Positions 62,237 to 64,000 of a stretch of 64,000 bases of DNA are shown here, one piece after another. The position numbers and the translations under genes are program-made. The notes beneath the pieces are model-generated. The model saw nothing but the letters and a program-made list of their open reading frames with translations. It was not told where the DNA came from and searched no databases. How positions within the stretch are numbered: position 1 is the stretch's first letter; every line of letters begins with the position of its first letter. The DNA is from Aulostomus chinensis (lineage: Eukaryota; Chordata; Actinopteri; Syngnathiformes; Aulostomidae), in assembly GCA_037954235.1 (NCBI GenBank), contig JBBMOA010000014.1, positions 18,572,273 to 18,636,272 on the forward strand, in the 5' to 3' direction.

Positions 62237-62426
62237 ATGATGTCGGAGTGGAACGATTTAGACATGGTACAAGACCCTTTGTTCATTCTTGAGAGTGGCG
62301 AGGTGTATAGAAACCCCACTGAGGTGAAGATGAGTCAGATAGTGCTTCCTTGTCATGCCAATCACTGTGGGGAGCTGAGCGCTGGACAGTTGCTGAAGTG
62401 GATGGACTCCACTGCCTGCCTGTCTG
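62237..62426 (+). CDS. acot11: acot11 first coding exon
   Basis: The exon begins at 62228 after a CGCAG acceptor, leaving nine leader bases before ATG at 62237 (a second ATG directly follows). GTAGGT donor at 62427, phase 1. The N-terminal 22 or so residues differ from the human isoform I remember; similarity starts at SGEVYRNPTEV. Confidence 0.88.
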
Positions 62427-62907
62427 GTAGGTAAAGCCCAGAAAACCTCTCACTTTGGAGAGATTAGTCAACACAAGGAAGAATGTGATGAATGTTAATA
62501 AAACCATTAAGTCTGAAATATGCTTATTCATTTCTACTTGGTGATAGTACACCATTGTTTTGTCATTAATCCATCATTTTCTCATGCTGTGTTTGCCAAT
62601 CACATAGTTAACACTGGAGCTGCCCACTACAGTCCCAGTCTGATCAGTTGGAAACTGGCACATCAACAGTGATACTTAAAAAATGTACTTCCATATAATT
62701 TATAAATTATTTCATGACACACATAAACTGTAACCTGGGGCTTTGATCATATGATTATGTGATAGTATGCATGGAAATTTTAGTCTGACCGTGTTTATAC
62801 TTGTGGCTTTATACTAAAATGTTGCCATTTCTCTTAGCTGAAAGACATGCAGGTTGTTCCTGTATCACGGCATCTGTGGATGACATCCATTTTGAACACA
62901 CCATTGG
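62237..62907 (+). CDS. acot11: Acyl-CoA thioesterase 11 (first two coding exons in window, gene continues right)
   Basis: Two exons, 62237-62426 and 62838-62907, encode the start of the first hotdog-fold thioesterase domain: MMSEWNDLDMV..., GEVYRNPTEVKMSQIVLP, CHANHCGELSAGQLLKWMD, STACLSAERHAGCSCITAS, VDDIHFEHTIG. This follows human ACOT11 (EGYRNPTEVQMSQLVLPCH... AERHAGCPCVTASMDDIYFEHTI) closely. ACOT11 hydrolyses long-chain acyl-CoA to free fatty acid and CoA and has two hotdog domains and a C-terminal START lipid-binding domain; those parts lie beyond the right edge. ACOT11 is preferred over ACOT12 by the VYRNPTEV wording and by synteny with ssbp3. Confidence 0.9.
62838..62907 (+). CDS. acot11: acot11 second coding exon
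   Basis: Acceptor CTCTTAG ends at 62837; donor GTAAGG at 62908, phase 2. Encodes AERHAGCSCITASVDDIHF then EHTI. The first Ala codon is completed across the junction. Confidence 0.9.
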
Positions 62908-63678
62908 GTAAGGTATAAGCTTAACACTGTCACACACACACTGTATCTCCTACTAGAGAGCACACAGAGAACCATCCATGCAAGTAATGCTAAGGAACAT
63001 GTCAAGTTTTTTGGGAAATTCCGTCATTTGGCATTCTCCCCAGAGCCAGACAAGAAGATAGATAACCCGCCTGCCCCTGTGCGCCCATGAGGGGTCTGAC
63101 ACAGACAGAGACCTACTTGCCAAGTTAGCCTAGTGGCTGGGAAGTGTTTGCATATCGCTCTCTAAAGTCATTGAATAGATAAGGTTTGGCTATGATTGGT
63201 AGCAGCAGTTTCAAAAAATGTTTTGATTTGTTTGACCGAGTTTCAATGGGGCTATTGTGGTCCTGTGTGAGATCACACTTGGCTGTTTTGTTAGAGAAGG
63301 AGTTCTGTCTATGCATCTGATTCTAAAATAGCAATATCTCATCATTTTAAATTATATCATAGGGAATGTCTATTGTCTATTATGTATAGACAAAAAAAAA
63401 CATTTTTAATTAAGTACATTTAATTATTTTTTTCGAAGGAGGTATGTTAAGTTGCCAACCCAGTTCTATTCATTGTGGTAAGCCCACTGTTAGTCAGCGA
63501 GTGTCTGTAGGTCTCAGGAGACAGGGGTTTCTACCTTGTCTGGATAAGAAGTGGATGAAAAGTAAGCCTATTCCCCCAAAAGTTGTCAAGGTCATTGGAG
63601 ATGATTTTTGTCATAATACAGTGACTATGACAAACAAACTGATTAATTTATTAAAAAAAAAATACTATGATAATAAAT

Positions 63679-63782
63679 CCATCCATCCATCCATTTTCTT
63701 CCACTTATCCTGTTAAGGGCTGGAGCCTCCCACTGGCTTTCGAGCGAGAGGCGTGGTTCACCCTGAACAGGTCGCCAGTCCA
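63679..63782 (-). mobile_element. SINE tail fragment, minus strand
   Basis: CCATCCATCCATCC, then CCACTTATCCTG, GGCTGGAGCCTCCC and TTCACCCTGAACAGG...GCCAGTCC: the reverse complement of the common SINE tail; the head is missing. Confidence 0.78.
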
Positions 63783-63896
63783 AGGTTTACTAAATGTTTC
63801 TACTGTCCCTTTATTCTGTTTCAATAGATCAAGAATGCAAACAGTTCATTCATATGTTAAATGGTAGCCATAACATATATAAAACAGCCAGCCAAC

Positions 63897-64000
63897 CATC
63901 CATCCATTTTCTTCTGCTTATTCCGATTAAGGGTCGCGGGGGGGGGGGCTGGAGCCTCCCGCTGGCTTTCGGGTGAGAGGTGGGGTTCACCCTGGACAGG
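63897..64000 (-). mobile_element. SINE tail fragment, minus strand, cut by window end
   Basis: CCATCCATCC, CTGCTTATTCCG, a G-run, GGCTGGAGCCTCCC and TTCACCCTGGACAGG: a second reverse-oriented copy of the same tail 115 bases further on. The rest lies outside the window. Confidence 0.75.

Larger units (their letters stand above)
62908..64000 (+). other. acot11 intron 3, partial
   Basis: No exon recognised up to the window end. Contains two SINE tail fragments on the minus strand. Confidence 0.6.

Overview
This is vertebrate nuclear DNA, almost certainly from a teleost (ray-finned) fish. Genes are split into short exons with GT-AG introns. The intergenic DNA is AT-rich and full of (CA)n, (GA)n and (TA)n microsatellites. 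The mobile elements are typical of fish: a degenerate Tc1/mariner element, a Rex1/CR1-like LINE remnant and tRNA-derived SINEs with a GGATGG tail. No bacterial, viral or CRISPR content was seen.

Four genes were recognised. All exons were assembled by hand from splice sites and checked for reading phase. (1) glis1, minus strand, 261-31863: a GLI-similar zinc-finger transcription factor. Three coding exons lie in the window; the last ends just after zinc finger 2, and the rest of the gene runs off the left edge. (2) dio1, plus strand, 34311-36416: type 1 iodothyronine deiodinase, complete in four exons (248 aa). It has an in-frame TGA selenocysteine codon at residue 126, a SECIS hairpin in the 3' UTR (36951-37015) and a poly(A) signal. 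(3) ssbp3, minus strand, 44518-59445: single-stranded-DNA-binding protein 3, an LDB1 cofactor, complete in 18 exons (383 aa). (4) acot11, plus strand, from about 60.7 kb: acyl-CoA thioesterase 11. A probable non-coding first exon and the first two coding exons are present; the rest runs off the right edge.

Layout: glis1 and dio1 are head to head (about 2.4 kb apart), dio1 and ssbp3 are tail to tail (about 7 kb of repeat-rich DNA), and ssbp3 and acot11 are head to head across a GC-rich promoter region of about 1.2 kb. Order and orientation match the human 1p32.3 block (GLIS1-, DIO1+, SSBP3-, ACOT11+) as I recall it, without the genes that lie between them in human. The four genes act in unrelated processes (transcription, thyroid hormone activation, LIM-complex cofactor, lipid metabolism), so this is conserved synteny and not a functional cluster.

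The most unusual non-genic items are: a ~1.2 kb alternating purine-pyrimidine satellite (52.3-53.5 kb) that is open in nearly all frames for a purely compositional reason; a long foldback element at 10.2-10.4 kb; a (TG)n tract abutting the splice acceptor of the selenocysteine exon of dio1; a (CTG)17 tract (transcript sense) just upstream of the zinc-finger exon of glis1; and two SINE families with different heads and a shared tail.
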